Of a DNA stretch of 64,000 nucleotides, positions 8,784 to 17,966 are shown piece after piece; within the stretch, counting starts at the first letter, position 1; the number at the start of each line of letters is the position of its first letter. The translations under genes were made by a program, and so were the position numbers. The DNA is taken from positions 7,265-71,264 of the forward strand of contig CAZQTW010000029.1 of the NCBI GenBank assembly GCA_964596165.1. The letters are read 5' to 3'. Below the pieces are notes generated by a model that was not told where the DNA came from, searched no databases, and was given only the letters and a program-made list of their open reading frames with translations. This stretch comes from CAYUQT01 sp964596165. GTDB lineage: Bacteria > Planctomycetota > Phycisphaerae > UBA1845 > JAFGLZ01.

Positions 8784-9269
8784 ATGTTCCTCGAGCCGCG
8801 CCTCGTCTACGACAGCGCATCACCCCAAGCGACGTACCATTTCGGACGCCTGCTCGGCCAACAGGTCGAGCCCAATGCCGTCATTGGATTGATCGGGCCG
8901 CTCGGCGCCGGCAAGACGCATTTGGTCAAAGGGATAGCCGCCGGACTCGACGTCCCCGAGGTGCGAACCGTCTGCTCGCCCACGTTCGTGATCGTCCGGG
9001 AACACATCGGGCGGATGCGACTCTACCATGTCGATACCTACCGCGTCTGCTCGGCGGACATCGCGGCGCTCGGTTTCGACGAGATGTGCAAGGCGGGCGG
9101 CTTGGTGGTCGTAGAATGGGCCGACCGTATTATCGACATCATGCCCGAGGATCGGCTAACGGTAACCCTTGAGCCCACGGCCGCTCAGCAACGGCGCCTG
9201 ATATGTCTTGCCCATGGGGCCCAATCGGAGGGCCTGATCGGGCGAGTCCAGAGAGCGTTGCGGGAATAG
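8784..9269 (+). CDS. tsaE: tRNA threonylcarbamoyladenosine biosynthesis ATPase TsaE
   Basis: A 161-residue P-loop protein. Walker A is GPLGAGKTH (about residues 38-46), followed by the family motifs VCSPTFVIV, RLYHVDTYR and VVVEWADRI. TsaE binds the TsaB-TsaD complex and its ATPase activity is needed for the t6A modification at position 37 of ANN-decoding tRNAs. An in-frame TTG at 8769 would add five residues; the ATG at 8784 is used because it matches the family N-terminus, though its ribosome binding site is weak. tsaB and tsaD are not in the window. Confidence 0.92.
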   Translation: MFLEPRLVYDSASPQATYHFGRLLGQQVEPNAVIGLIGPLGAGKTHLVKGIAAGLDVPEVRTVCSPTFVIVREHIGRMRLYHVDTYRVCSADIAALGFDEMCKAGGLVVVEWADRIIDIMPEDRLTVTLEPTAAQQRRLICLAHGAQSEGLIGRVQRALRE

Positions 9270-9363
9270 CGGTCCTTGGCCTGCGGCGACTTTCCAACCA
9301 CCGTCGGCAGACCGGTCTCGAGATGCAGCCACGGCTCTCCGAACGTCCGCGCGGGATGTTCAG

Positions 9364-10671
9364 TCAACTCCCTTTCGTGATTTCCTTGACATCAAGAACG
9401 TACAGTTGCCTCGTGCCGTCGTGTGCGGAATCGATGCAGACCTGCGTTCCGTCACGGTTCCAGCGGGGATGCAGGTCACACCGGTAGGGCTTGCCCCTCA
9501 GCTCGGGCGACAAGTAGAACTGCCCCACTTCGAGCAAGCGGCCGTCCGCCACGCGATAGAGCATGAGGTGTTGCATGTTGTTTTTGTCAGGATACGAGTC
9601 GGTAAGGATCCATTGGCGATCGGGCGGATAGGAACAGTGTCCATCGCAGGTGAGTATGCCGTCACCAACAACCTCGATACGGTTCGTCTTGACGTCAAAC
9701 AGGTAGAAACGACTGCCTTTGGGCTCTGCCTTAGCCCAGGCGAGGATTGTATCGTCATCCCGCCAGTCGAAGTGCGAGACCATGCCGGTATCCGAATGGA
9801 GGCGGATATCGGTACCGTCCGGCTTGGCGGTATACATCCTTGTGTACCACGGTTTTCCGAGCGGCCGCCACCGGTGCAAGAAGATGAACCGCGTTCCGGA
9901 CGGATTGAACTGAAGGTGATTGAACCAATGGTGAGCGTCCTTGAACCGATCGTCGGGCTTGTTTCTCGCAGCCCATTCGATGGGGATGATCAGCTTGTTC
10001 CGACCCGATCGCAAGTCCATCCAATATATCCCTGCTTCCGCGGGAGCGGCCACGTCGGGATAGCGTTCCGGAATGGCCATGTACCCATAGCCCGGTCGCA
10101 ACCTGTTCACGCGATCGAAATCAAGCGTCACCGCCTGCGTCCCATCCGCGCTGACGGCATAGACAGGGCGCGGAAGCTTGCGGGTCTTGCCACTGTGAAC
10201 GTCTCGAATGATGGAAACGTAGTCGCCGCCATCGACACGGTTGTAAACCACCTCTCGGTCCGGCGCGGAGCCGAGCCATTGGAGCATCGTGCCCTGCTGC
10301 CAGGACCACGCGGTTGTCTCATCAAACGGGACATAGCGATTCCCGCCTTGGAGATCCACCATCCCCACAGTGAGGGGTTCTCCGCAATTCGGTTGCCGAT
10401 CGCAGAAGCCGATTTCCATACCCAACAGGTACCGCCCGGTTCGATCCCATGGACACTTGTCGTAGTACCCGAAAAAGTGGCTCTTCGGTCCTCGTGTGAT
10501 CGCCTGCATCGGATACTTGGCCCGGGCCCTGGCAGTAGGCGCCGTCGCGACGTCGGCGCCGGTACACCTGGATCGCAGTGCCGTTGCCGATGCCGCGGCC
10601 GTCAACAAGAACCCTCGACGACTCATTTCATGAGGCAAGCCGGGTACTGACGCACAATGCTGATCGTTCAT
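9364..10671 (-). CDS. Tat-exported protein, probable beta-propeller, function unknown
   Basis: A 435-residue protein with a twin-arginine signal (SRRGFLLTAAASATAL, residues 17-32). The mature part opens with KSHFFGYYDKCPWD and contains repeated short beta-strand units such as GTRFIFLHRW, HFDWRDDDTILAWA and CDGHCSYPPDRQWILTDSYP, then LHPRWNRDGTQVCIDSAHDG, which look like TolB/oligogalacturonate-lyase-type propeller blades. It may be a periplasmic carbohydrate-related protein, but no catalytic residues can be assigned. GGAGGA lies just upstream of the ATG. It is convergent with tsaE and divergent from the next gene. Confidence 0.7.
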   Translation of the reverse strand: MNDQHCASVPGLPHEMSRRGFLLTAAASATALRSRCTGADVATAPTARARAKYPMQAITRGPKSHFFGYYDKCPWDRTGRYLLGMEIGFCDRQPNCGEPLTVGMVDLQGGNRYVPFDETTAWSWQQGTMLQWLGSAPDREVVYNRVDGGDYVSIIRDVHSGKTRKLPRPVYAVSADGTQAVTLDFDRVNRLRPGYGYMAIPERYPDVAAPAEAGIYWMDLRSGRNKLIIPIEWAARNKPDDRFKDAHHWFNHLQFNPSGTRFIFLHRWRPLGKPWYTRMYTAKPDGTDIRLHSDTGMVSHFDWRDDDTILAWAKAEPKGSRFYLFDVKTNRIEVVGDGILTCDGHCSYPPDRQWILTDSYPDKNNMQHLMLYRVADGRLLEVGQFYLSPELRGKPYRCDLHPRWNRDGTQVCIDSAHDGTRQLYVLDVKEITKGS

Positions 10672-10816
10672 GGCTCCTCCAGGACGACCTTTGCCTAGGC
10701 GCGATCAGCCGAACGAAGTGTTGGGTGGCACCGTTGACGTCACCGCACGGGTCTGAAAGAATGCCGCCACGCCAGGCGCAGGCGGTCTCTTTGTGCTTGT
10801 CCTCGCGCCGTGGAGT

Positions 10817-12979
10817 ATGGTTAATAGAGCAAGGCGGGCACCCTTGTCAAGTGAGGATACATTGCGATCACAGCATGCCAGACGGATCCCGCCTCCTTCA
10901 AGGCTTGTCGGCGGAGGACTCGTTATCGAATCACGCTGGCCCACCTGTGTGCTGGCGGCGATGACCTTTGGCATGTTGAGCCTCATCTTCGCGCCGATTG
11001 ACGCCTGGCCACTGGCTTACGTATGTCTTGTCCCTTGGTTGGTTGCCGTTACCTCCGCCCGTCGTACCGGATGGACCTACCTAGCCAGCTATTTGCTCGG
11101 AGTCGCCTACTGGCTTCTAGGAATCCATTGGCTGTATGACGTCACCCCCCCGGGCTACGTGGCCCTCGCCCTCTACTTGGCGGTTTACTTCCCCTTGATC
11201 GCCTGGCTCGTCCGCCATATGGTCAGCCGCCGGCGCGGAAGCGTGGCCCTAGTCCTTCCGTTTCTATGGGTCGGAACGGAATGGTTGCGGAGTGTGGTCC
11301 TCACGGGGTTTCCCTGGTTCTATCTCTCCCACAGTCAGCATCGCGTGCTGACGATGATACAGATTAGCGACCTGGCGGGCGCGTATGGCGTTAGCTTCGT
11401 CATTGCGGCGGTAAACGGCTGGATCGTTGACATGTTGATCCAACCGATTCTCGTCTGGCGTAACCAAGCCATTCGCCGCCCGCGCCGGATCCCGGTCGCA
11501 ACCCTGTTCACCGCCATCCTGGTCGTGTTCACCCTCGTCTACGGCCGAATTCGGCTCTCCGGCGGCACGCTTCAACCGGGTCCCAAGACGGCCGTCTGCC
11601 AGCAGGACTATCCGTGTCTGGTCTCCGGAGGCGACAGCAATACTCCTCCCGAGATGCTCGCTGAGTACGTGAAGCTTTCCATTCAAGCGGGGAGCGAGCA
11701 GCCCGACCTGATCGTCTGGCCCGAGACGGCCTCAGTGGCGACGCTGAACCAGGAGTTCCTCAGTCCCAAGACCCTAGCCGACCTCATGATGGAAGACCCC
11801 AACGACCTTCAACGAATGCGGATTTACATTGGCCAAAGACACCTGAGGACCTTGCCGACCGTCCAGTCCCTTCGGCACCTCACTGGTGGCGACGAGAAGC
11901 AGGCTGACGAGCTCAGAACGGTCTTGGCCAGATGGTACGTTGCTCAAGGTATCCCGCGATCATGGGCCGAGAAGGTCGCCCAGTCGGACCCGCACCGGCG
12001 ATGGCGTATCGGCCTGTTCTTCCACGAATGGGATTTCGGACACGCTGTAAACAAGATACTGTCCGCCTTGGCCACAGGACGGTATTCCGACATGGCCGAA
12101 CCCCTGGACGTTATCGATCGGATGTGGGGATCAGACATGCGCGATACGATCGGGCTGTCCCAGCTCTCCCCTCGAGCACCCGCATGGCTCGTTGTAGGCG
12201 GCTACGGGCTCGAATTCAACCCCAACCCACCGCCCCCTCGGGCAAAGCTGGATCGGTACAACAGCGCCTACGTATACGATCCCTCCGGTCGACAGATTCA
12301 GCCGCGTTACGACAAGGTTCACTGCGTCCTGTTCGGTGAATACGTGCCCTTTCGCTATGGTCGTCTCCACTGGTTCTACGTATGGTTGAACAGCATCACA
12401 CCGTGGGGGGCATCGGGGTTCGAATACAGCCTGACAGCCGGCCAGGACTTGCGCGTCTATGAGATGAAGGCCCGTTCGCAGGCGGACCGACCTTATCGAT
12501 TCGCCGTACCGATCTGCTATGAAGACACCACACCTGAGATATGTCGGGGCTTCGTGCATGGACCCGATGGGAACAAGCGTGTCGACTTCCTTCTGAATAT
12601 CAGCAACGACGGCTGGTTCAACCACGGCTATGAGCTGCCCCAACACCTTGTTGGCTCAGTGTTCCGGGCGGTCGAGCATCGGGTAGGCGTCGCGCGCGCG
12701 GTAAACACCGGAATCAGCGGTTTTGTCGACCCCCTGGGACGCGTTCACGATTGCGTGACCAGCGGAGAACGGCTGTTTGGCTCCGGAATCGTCGGATCCA
12801 AGGTGGCAACCATCTGGACCGACACCCGCCATTCTCTGTACACTCGTTGGGGCGATTGGTTCGCTCACGCATGTACCGTGCTGCTGACGTTGATGTCGGT
12901 GGACGCACTGGTAGCCAAGGCTCTGCTTGTGTTCCGGCGGCGAAAACCCACACCGACTGACACAGCCGAGGATCGGTAA
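10817..12979 (+). CDS. lnt: Apolipoprotein N-acyltransferase (Lnt-like) with a large insertion
   Basis: An inner-membrane enzyme that N-acylates the lipidated cysteine of lipoproteins. The N-terminal half has about 6 membrane helices with the Lnt-like stretches GIHWLYDVTPPGY and TGFPWFYLSHSQ. The C-terminal half is a nitrilase (CN hydrolase) domain: the predicted catalytic triad is Glu303 (VWPETAS), Lys500 (RYDKVH) and Cys567 (VPICYEDTTPEI), followed by LNISNDGWF. The protein has about 720 residues against about 510 in E. coli; the Glu-Lys distance is 197 residues instead of 68, so some 130 extra residues are inserted in the nitrilase domain. The start is uncertain (GTG at 10793 and ATG at 10961 are alternatives). 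It overlaps the next gene by one base (TAATG). Confidence 0.85.
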   Translation: MVNRARRAPLSSEDTLRSQHARRIPPPSRLVGGGLVIESRWPTCVLAAMTFGMLSLIFAPIDAWPLAYVCLVPWLVAVTSARRTGWTYLASYLLGVAYWLLGIHWLYDVTPPGYVALALYLAVYFPLIAWLVRHMVSRRRGSVALVLPFLWVGTEWLRSVVLTGFPWFYLSHSQHRVLTMIQISDLAGAYGVSFVIAAVNGWIVDMLIQPILVWRNQAIRRPRRIPVATLFTAILVVFTLVYGRIRLSGGTLQPGPKTAVCQQDYPCLVSGGDSNTPPEMLAEYVKLSIQAGSEQPDLIVWPETASVATLNQEFLSPKTLADLMMEDPNDLQRMRIYIGQRHLRTLPTVQSLRHLTGGDEKQADELRTVLARWYVAQGIPRSWAEKVAQSDPHRRWRIGLFFHEWDFGHAVNKILSALATGRYSDMAEPLDVIDRMWGSDMRDTIGLSQLSPRAPAWLVVGGYGLEFNPNPPPPRAKLDRYNSAYVYDPSGRQIQPRYDKVHCVLFGEYVPFRYGRLHWFYVWLNSITPWGASGFEYSLTAGQDLRVYEMKARSQADRPYRFAVPICYEDTTPEICRGFVHGPDGNKRVDFLLNISNDGWFNHGYELPQHLVGSVFRAVEHRVGVARAVNTGISGFVDPLGRVHDCVTSGERLFGSGIVGSKVATIWTDTRHSLYTRWGDWFAHACTVLLTLMSVDALVAKALLVFRRRKPTPTDTAEDR

Positions 12980-14163
12980 TGGTCGATCGTGGATCAACCT
13001 TTAAGGGTAGCCCCCCTACGCCGCGTCCCGCGACCGTGCGGGCCGCACGTCCGCGGATGTTGAGGCATCGGAACGAATGCCGTCCCGGGATGGGGATAGC
13101 TCGTTGCATCTCCGGCAGTCTCGTTTTTGCACTGGGGCCCCTCCTCGCAGGATGCCAGAATTGGGCCATGACAGGCTCGACGAACGAACCCGCCTTGAGG
13201 AACCATGCGATGGCCTACCTGAAGCAGGCCATCGCTTACCCTCAGAATGCCACGGTTCGCTGCCAGGCAATCGAGGCCCTGGCGGAAGAATCACCGCGCG
13301 GCGTCGAAGGTTGGTTCATCGAAGCCCTCGGTGATGAAAGCCCGGCCGTGCGGTTTGCAGCCTGTGTTGCGCTCGGGCGAATCCGCTGTCAGTCCGCCAA
13401 GCCCATGATTCAACAACGCCTCGGCGATGAAAACCACAGCGTTCGGGCCGCGGCCATCTTCGCCCTCCACAGAATGGGGGACTTCAGCCATTCCGGGGAA
13501 TTGGCGGAAATGCTGCTCTATCACAAGGACAAGCAGGTACGCGGAAACGTGGCGATGCTGTTCGGCCTGCTTGGCGAGACCAAGGCGATCAAGCTCCTGA
13601 AACGGGCTCAGAAGGATTCCGACTACATGGTCGCGTGGCAAGCGCTTGAGTCGCAGATGCTGCTGGGCGATGCGCAGGCCTTCGGTCGGGTCGCCACCCA
13701 GATCGGTAGTGGCCGTGAAGACATCAGTGTTCTGGCCATGCTCGCCGTCGGACGAAGCCGCGAGCAGAAGAGCTGTGAAACCTTGCGATACAAGTTGGGA
13801 CGCCAGGAGGATCATCTCGAGTCCCGGCTGGCGGCAGCACGGGCACTCGGGATGCTCGGTCACGACGACGGATTCGAGCTGGCCCGCCGATCGCTCCGGT
13901 TCAACAGTCCCAATCCCGACCCGCGTGCGGGCACCCCAGAGGACCAGATCATGCGGGTAAGGACGATGGCCGCGCTGGCGCTCGGTGCCATGCGGGCCCG
14001 ACGCGTACTTCCGGATCTGGAGGAGATGATGACGAAATCGGACGACCCTCGAATCCAGGTCGCGGCAGCGCGAGCAATCATTCGAATCACCTCGGATCCC
14101 GATGAGGCGCTTCTCGACGACTCGCTCGGCGTCCCGCCAAAGACACCGGCGGTTTCCCGTTAG
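12979..14163 (+). CDS. HEAT-repeat lipoprotein
   Basis: A protein of up to 394 residues. A lipobox (ALGPLLAGC) follows a hydrophobic stretch, giving a lipid-anchored product after processing. The rest is made of HEAT/PBS-lyase-like helical repeats, for example SPAVRFAACVALGRIR, NHSVRAAAIFALHRMG, KQVRGNVAMLFGLLG, LESRLAAARALGMLG and DPRIQVAAARAIIRI, a scaffold for protein contacts. Starting at 12979 leaves a 40-residue N-terminus before the signal helix, which is unusual; an internal ATG at 13090 would give a normal lipoprotein signal. The one-base TAATG overlap with lnt supports coupled translation. Partner and role are unknown; the place between lnt and mreD suggests an envelope role. Confidence 0.75.
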   Translation: MVDRGSTFKGSPPTPRPATVRAARPRMLRHRNECRPGMGIARCISGSLVFALGPLLAGCQNWAMTGSTNEPALRNHAMAYLKQAIAYPQNATVRCQAIEALAEESPRGVEGWFIEALGDESPAVRFAACVALGRIRCQSAKPMIQQRLGDENHSVRAAAIFALHRMGDFSHSGELAEMLLYHKDKQVRGNVAMLFGLLGETKAIKLLKRAQKDSDYMVAWQALESQMLLGDAQAFGRVATQIGSGREDISVLAMLAVGRSREQKSCETLRYKLGRQEDHLESRLAAARALGMLGHDDGFELARRSLRFNSPNPDPRAGTPEDQIMRVRTMAALALGAMRARRVLPDLEEMMTKSDDPRIQVAAARAIIRITSDPDEALLDDSLGVPPKTPAVSR

Positions 14164-14200
14164 GATATCGCTTCAACGGAATCAGGCGAAGGCAAGACCC

Positions 14201-14725
14201 ATGCGATGGCTTCCTTTCATCATTCTCCTGTATGTCGGTATCGTGCTTCAAACCACGCTGGCGCAGCGCCTCGAAATCAACCACGTTCGACCCGATTTCA
14301 TGTTCATCGCGGCCTTGTACTACGCGCTGCAGGTCGTTTCGCCCGAGGCCATGATAGCGGCGTGGTTCCTCGGATTCGCGGTCGATCTGTGCAGTCAGGG
14401 ACAGCTTGGGGTGTACGCGTTCGCTTATGGACTCATGGCCTTGTTGGTCGTTCAATTCCGGGAATCCATGTTCCGCGACCATCCGTTAACGTCGTTGTTT
14501 GTCACGTTGATTTGCACGTGGCTCGCCCACCTGATCGCGGGGGTCTATTTCATTCTCACCCATCCACAGTCTCCACGTTCCACTATTGAGATGCTCCTGC
14601 ATTCGACCTATACTGCGATGTATACTGCCGCCATTGCACCCTATTTGCACTGGATGCTCGGACGGATTCGCGGTGTGCTGGGAGTGGCGCAGCCGCGACG
14701 GATTCGTCCGCGACGGATCGTCTAG
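14201..14725 (+). CDS. mreD: Rod shape-determining protein MreD
   Basis: A 174-residue protein with about five membrane helices. The N-terminus MRWLPFIILLYVGIVLQTTL, the motif RPDFMFIAALYYAL, and GFAVDLCSQGQLGVYAFAYG match MreD. MreD is a membrane part of the elongasome that directs side-wall peptidoglycan synthesis. It is followed after 3 bases by the PBP2 gene, the classic mreD-mrdA order. mreB and mreC, which normally lie upstream, are replaced here by the HEAT-repeat lipoprotein and lnt. AGGCGAAGG precedes the chosen ATG. Confidence 0.85.
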   Translation: MRWLPFIILLYVGIVLQTTLAQRLEINHVRPDFMFIAALYYALQVVSPEAMIAAWFLGFAVDLCSQGQLGVYAFAYGLMALLVVQFRESMFRDHPLTSLFVTLICTWLAHLIAGVYFILTHPQSPRSTIEMLLHSTYTAMYTAAIAPYLHWMLGRIRGVLGVAQPRRIRPRRIV

Positions 14726-14728
14726 GAC

Positions 14729-16909
14729 ATGTTCAACCGACGAGTCAGGATCTTCCTGCTCCTTCTCCTGGTGCCCATACTGATTGTTGTCGTTCGACTG
14801 ATCCACCTCCAGGTCGTTGAGGCCGGCCACTTTCAGAGTATCGCCGAGAAGGCCCTCGTTCGTCCCCCCCGCTTCGTGCCTTCCGTGCGCGGAAGGATCC
14901 TCGATAGGAATGGGACGGTTCTCGCTCGCGACGAACCCAGTTGGGACATCTGCATGCACTACGGGGCGCTGGCCGGCGACCGAGACTACATCCAAGAGGT
15001 GGCGGCTGAGTGGCGTCGCAAAGGTTGGCTGCCTATTCATTCCGACCTCGACCGAAAGGAACAGGCCCGGGCGGACGCCGAGGCCATTTCCCGCAAGATA
15101 GAAGAGAGCTATGCCCTCGTGGGCGAACTTACGGGGCGCCCCCTCGACGAAATCATGCAGCAGCGTCAGTCGGTTCTCAATCGAGTGTCGGCGCTGCAAC
15201 GGTCTCTTATTCGAAGACGCGGGTACTTTGTCTTGCCCGAAGAAACGCGAATGGCTCACCCGGTGGTTCGTGAACTGGACGACCAAACGGCCGTCCGGGC
15301 GAGGTTGGTTCTCGGAGACCTCAGTTGGTTCAGCATTCAGGCAAGCACGCGGCGTATCTACTCCGAGTGCACCAAGGCCATGGGACACGTCATGGGCCGA
15401 TTGGCGCCGGTCACCGCGGAGATCAGAGAAAACGATCCTTACCAAGACGACTCAACCCGGCGATACCTTCCCTGGGAGACATTTGGTGTGGCCGGCGTCG
15501 AGCGACTGTGCGAACCGATTCTCCGCGGGCACCGCGGGCTGATTGAAGTTGACATTGACGGCGAGGAGATGGATCGTACCCAACCCGAGGACGGTCGCGA
15601 CGCCATTCTGACCATCGACGCAGGCCTTCAGAATCATGTCTACGAGATTCTGGGGAAGACTGTCGCGGCCACGCCCTTGTGCACCGGCGCTGCGGCTGTG
15701 ATACTTCATATTCCAACGCGTCAGGTGATCGCATTGGTGAGCTATCCGGCGTTTGACCCCAATAAGTTCGCCAAGGAATACCCTAAGTTGCTGGATGATA
15801 CGAAGTATCGTCCCACGCTTTTCCGGGCCGTCGCTGCCGTATATCCGCCAGGCTCGGTCGCCAAGCCGGCGACCCTGGTTACCGCCCTGGCACTCAACCT
15901 CATTACCCCTCAAACGCGGTTCCATTGTCGGGGGTACCTTCACAAGCCCGACGGTCGATTCCAGTGTTGGATCTACCGAAAGTTCAACATCAGCCACGAT
16001 CAACGAGGTTATCCCGACGGCCTGGATGCGGAGGAAGCCCTCCAGGAGAGCTGCAATTGCTACTTCTATCAAGTGGGTGAGATTATCCATGCCGATCGGC
16101 TTTGTCAGTGGTTCAAGCAGTTGTGGGTCGGTCCGCCGGCTGCTGAGGGGTTCATCGCCGGAACAGGGCTTATCGAGGAACGACAGGGAGTCATCCCCAC
16201 CGCCGAGTGGCTGTGGGAGAAACAGCGACGCCCGATGACCGTCGGGGATTCCCGGAATTTCGCGATCGGACAGGGGGAACTCGGCGTCACGCCACTCCAG
16301 GTTGCCAACCTGATGGCGACGCTCGCCACAGGAAAGTACATGTGGCCGACGGTCGTAGCCAACGACGGACGCCAGCGCCCGGCCTGGGTTCTCCCCGTAA
16401 AGCAGGAGCACTTGAAGACCATCCGCCGCGGGCTATACCGCGTGGTGAACGATCCGAAAGGCACCGCCTACAACTACGCGAGGATGGATGAAATCACGGT
16501 GGCCGGAAAGACGGGCAGCGCCCAGTGTTCTCGTATTGTCCTCAATCGTCAATTCGTCGTTGAGTATCCTGGCGGACGACGTGAAAAGATCATCGCGAAG
16601 CATAAGAATGAGGTTGAAGATCGGCTGAAAGAGACACCCGGCGCCAAGATTGTCAGTTCAAGACCTCACCAATTGTGGCCCGACAAGGCCGACAACAACG
16701 CACATGCCTGGTTTGCCGGATACGTCCCCGGAGACCCGACAGCCGATCCCCAATTCGCCGTCTCCGTGCTGGTGGAATTCGGCGAGAGCGGCGGAACGCG
16801 AGCAGCCCCGGTGATGAAAGAGGTCATCCACGCGCTCATCGAGTCGCCGCACCACTACCTCCAAGCCAAACCCGCCGTTAAAGACCTCAAGGGCGACGAC
16901 CTGACGTAG
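14729..16909 (+). CDS. mrdA: Penicillin-binding protein 2, peptidoglycan transpeptidase
   Basis: A 726-residue class B PBP. One N-terminal membrane helix (about residues 8-28) is followed by the dimerisation/pedestal domain starting SVRGRILDRNGTVLARD, with an insertion of about 100 charged residues (about 85-190). The transpeptidase domain has all three active-site motifs: SxxK at Ser376-Val-Ala-Lys379 (YPPGSVAKP), SxN at Ser441-Cys-Asn443, and KTG at 594-596 (VAGKTGSAQ). A GQGELGVTPLQVANLMA stretch is typical of the family. It crosslinks peptidoglycan for cell elongation together with RodA, which is not in view. Its presence argues for a peptidoglycan wall in this planctomycete. Confidence 0.95.
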   Translation: MFNRRVRIFLLLLLVPILIVVVRLIHLQVVEAGHFQSIAEKALVRPPRFVPSVRGRILDRNGTVLARDEPSWDICMHYGALAGDRDYIQEVAAEWRRKGWLPIHSDLDRKEQARADAEAISRKIEESYALVGELTGRPLDEIMQQRQSVLNRVSALQRSLIRRRGYFVLPEETRMAHPVVRELDDQTAVRARLVLGDLSWFSIQASTRRIYSECTKAMGHVMGRLAPVTAEIRENDPYQDDSTRRYLPWETFGVAGVERLCEPILRGHRGLIEVDIDGEEMDRTQPEDGRDAILTIDAGLQNHVYEILGKTVAATPLCTGAAAVILHIPTRQVIALVSYPAFDPNKFAKEYPKLLDDTKYRPTLFRAVAAVYPPGSVAKPATLVTALALNLITPQTRFHCRGYLHKPDGRFQCWIYRKFNISHDQRGYPDGLDAEEALQESCNCYFYQVGEIIHADRLCQWFKQLWVGPPAAEGFIAGTGLIEERQGVIPTAEWLWEKQRRPMTVGDSRNFAIGQGELGVTPLQVANLMATLATGKYMWPTVVANDGRQRPAWVLPVKQEHLKTIRRGLYRVVNDPKGTAYNYARMDEITVAGKTGSAQCSRIVLNRQFVVEYPGGRREKIIAKHKNEVEDRLKETPGAKIVSSRPHQLWPDKADNNAHAWFAGYVPGDPTADPQFAVSVLVEFGESGGTRAAPVMKEVIHALIESPHHYLQAKPAVKDLKGDDLT

Positions 16910-17020
16910 GTGTTTGCCCGGTCGCCAGGCCCTTCTCGTTCCGAAACATTGCGACTATTCTGTCTGTTGTCGCGTCCGCACGGTCGCGGGCGTGGGTTCA
17001 CTCGGCAAGGGGCCGGAGCC

Positions 17021-17048
17021 GTCATCGTAAGGCCGCACCGCCGATGAC
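17021..17048 (+). other. Inverted repeat in the leader of the histidinol-phosphatase gene
   Basis: GTCATCG (17021-17027) pairs with CGATGAC (17042-17048), a 7-bp stem ending about 20 bases before the ATG at 17070. It may be a small 5' hairpin; no regulatory class is recognised. Confidence 0.25.
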
Positions 17049-17069
17049 CTCGGGGAACAAGGAGAAACC

Positions 17070-17870
17070 ATGCTTGTCGACTACCATCTGCACACCGACT
17101 ATTCCGTCGATGGGCATGTCGGCGCTCGCGAGGTATGCGAACGCTCCATTGCCGCAGGCATCGACGAGATCGCCGTGACCGACCATCTCGACACCAATCC
17201 GTCCGATGAGGGAGCGGGGCTTTTTCGCGCGGACCATTACATAGCCCGCCTCAAGCCTCTTCAGGTCGAGTATGCGGGACGGCTTGTCGTCCGAATAGGC
17301 GTCGAGATCGGCGAACCTCACGAGTATCGCACGATCGTGGAGAACGTAGCCCGGCAGCCGTTTGACGTCATCATCGGCTCGGTACACTACATCGGGACTC
17401 GGGGCGTTCACGGCAGTCTGTTCGACGAGGTCCCCCTGGAATCGGCCTTGTCACAGTATTTCGACATGGAGCTCGAGATTGCCTCTTGCGGCCTGGTGGA
17501 CGTCGTCGCGCACCTGGACTACTTCCAGCGATATACCTGCCAGCGAGACATGCCGGTCTTCGATCCCCGTCGTTACGAGAAGTCGATCCGATCCGTTCTC
17601 GAAGCCGTCATACGGAATGACTTGGCGCTGGAGGTGAACACCAGCGGTGTTCGACAGAAACCCGGCGTGTGCTTTCCGGGAGCGACCCTACTCGCGTGGT
17701 ACCGCGAAATGGGCGGGCGGGCGGTGACCATCGGCAGCGATGCGCACTATGCGGAACACGTCGGCGCCAACATTGTCGACGGCATTCGGCTACTTCGCGA
17801 GTCCGGGTTCGACTCGTTTTGTGTCTTCGACCAACGACGCAGACGGGCCATTCCCCTGCCCCAAGTCTGA
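17070..17870 (+). CDS. hisK: PHP-type histidinol-phosphatase
   Basis: A 266-residue PHP-superfamily metal-dependent hydrolase. Metal-binding motifs are DYHLHTDYSVDG at the N-terminus, VTDHLD (about residue 40), GVEIGEPHEY, IGSVHYIG and the C-terminal IGSDAHYAEHVG. The layout and length match HisK/HisJ enzymes, which dephosphorylate L-histidinol phosphate in the penultimate step of histidine synthesis. No other his genes are adjacent, so a role as a different PHP phosphoesterase cannot be excluded. AAGGAG lies 8 bases before the ATG. Confidence 0.85.
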   Translation: MLVDYHLHTDYSVDGHVGAREVCERSIAAGIDEIAVTDHLDTNPSDEGAGLFRADHYIARLKPLQVEYAGRLVVRIGVEIGEPHEYRTIVENVARQPFDVIIGSVHYIGTRGVHGSLFDEVPLESALSQYFDMELEIASCGLVDVVAHLDYFQRYTCQRDMPVFDPRRYEKSIRSVLEAVIRNDLALEVNTSGVRQKPGVCFPGATLLAWYREMGGRAVTIGSDAHYAEHVGANIVDGIRLLRESGFDSFCVFDQRRRRAIPLPQV

Positions 17871-17966
17871 CGCAAGCTCACCTCCCTGCTGCAAGCGGCA
17901 AGGACAGGGCGGCTCGAATGCGCCGGTGAGGGATCCTCCTCCTCGAACGGCCGGCCCCCTCGGGTG

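Noticed and set aside
9406..10650. Long plus-strand frame of 414 codons inside the Tat-exported protein gene
   Set aside because: It is the mirror of the minus-strand gene, which has a Tat signal and a Shine-Dalgarno site; the plus frame has neither.
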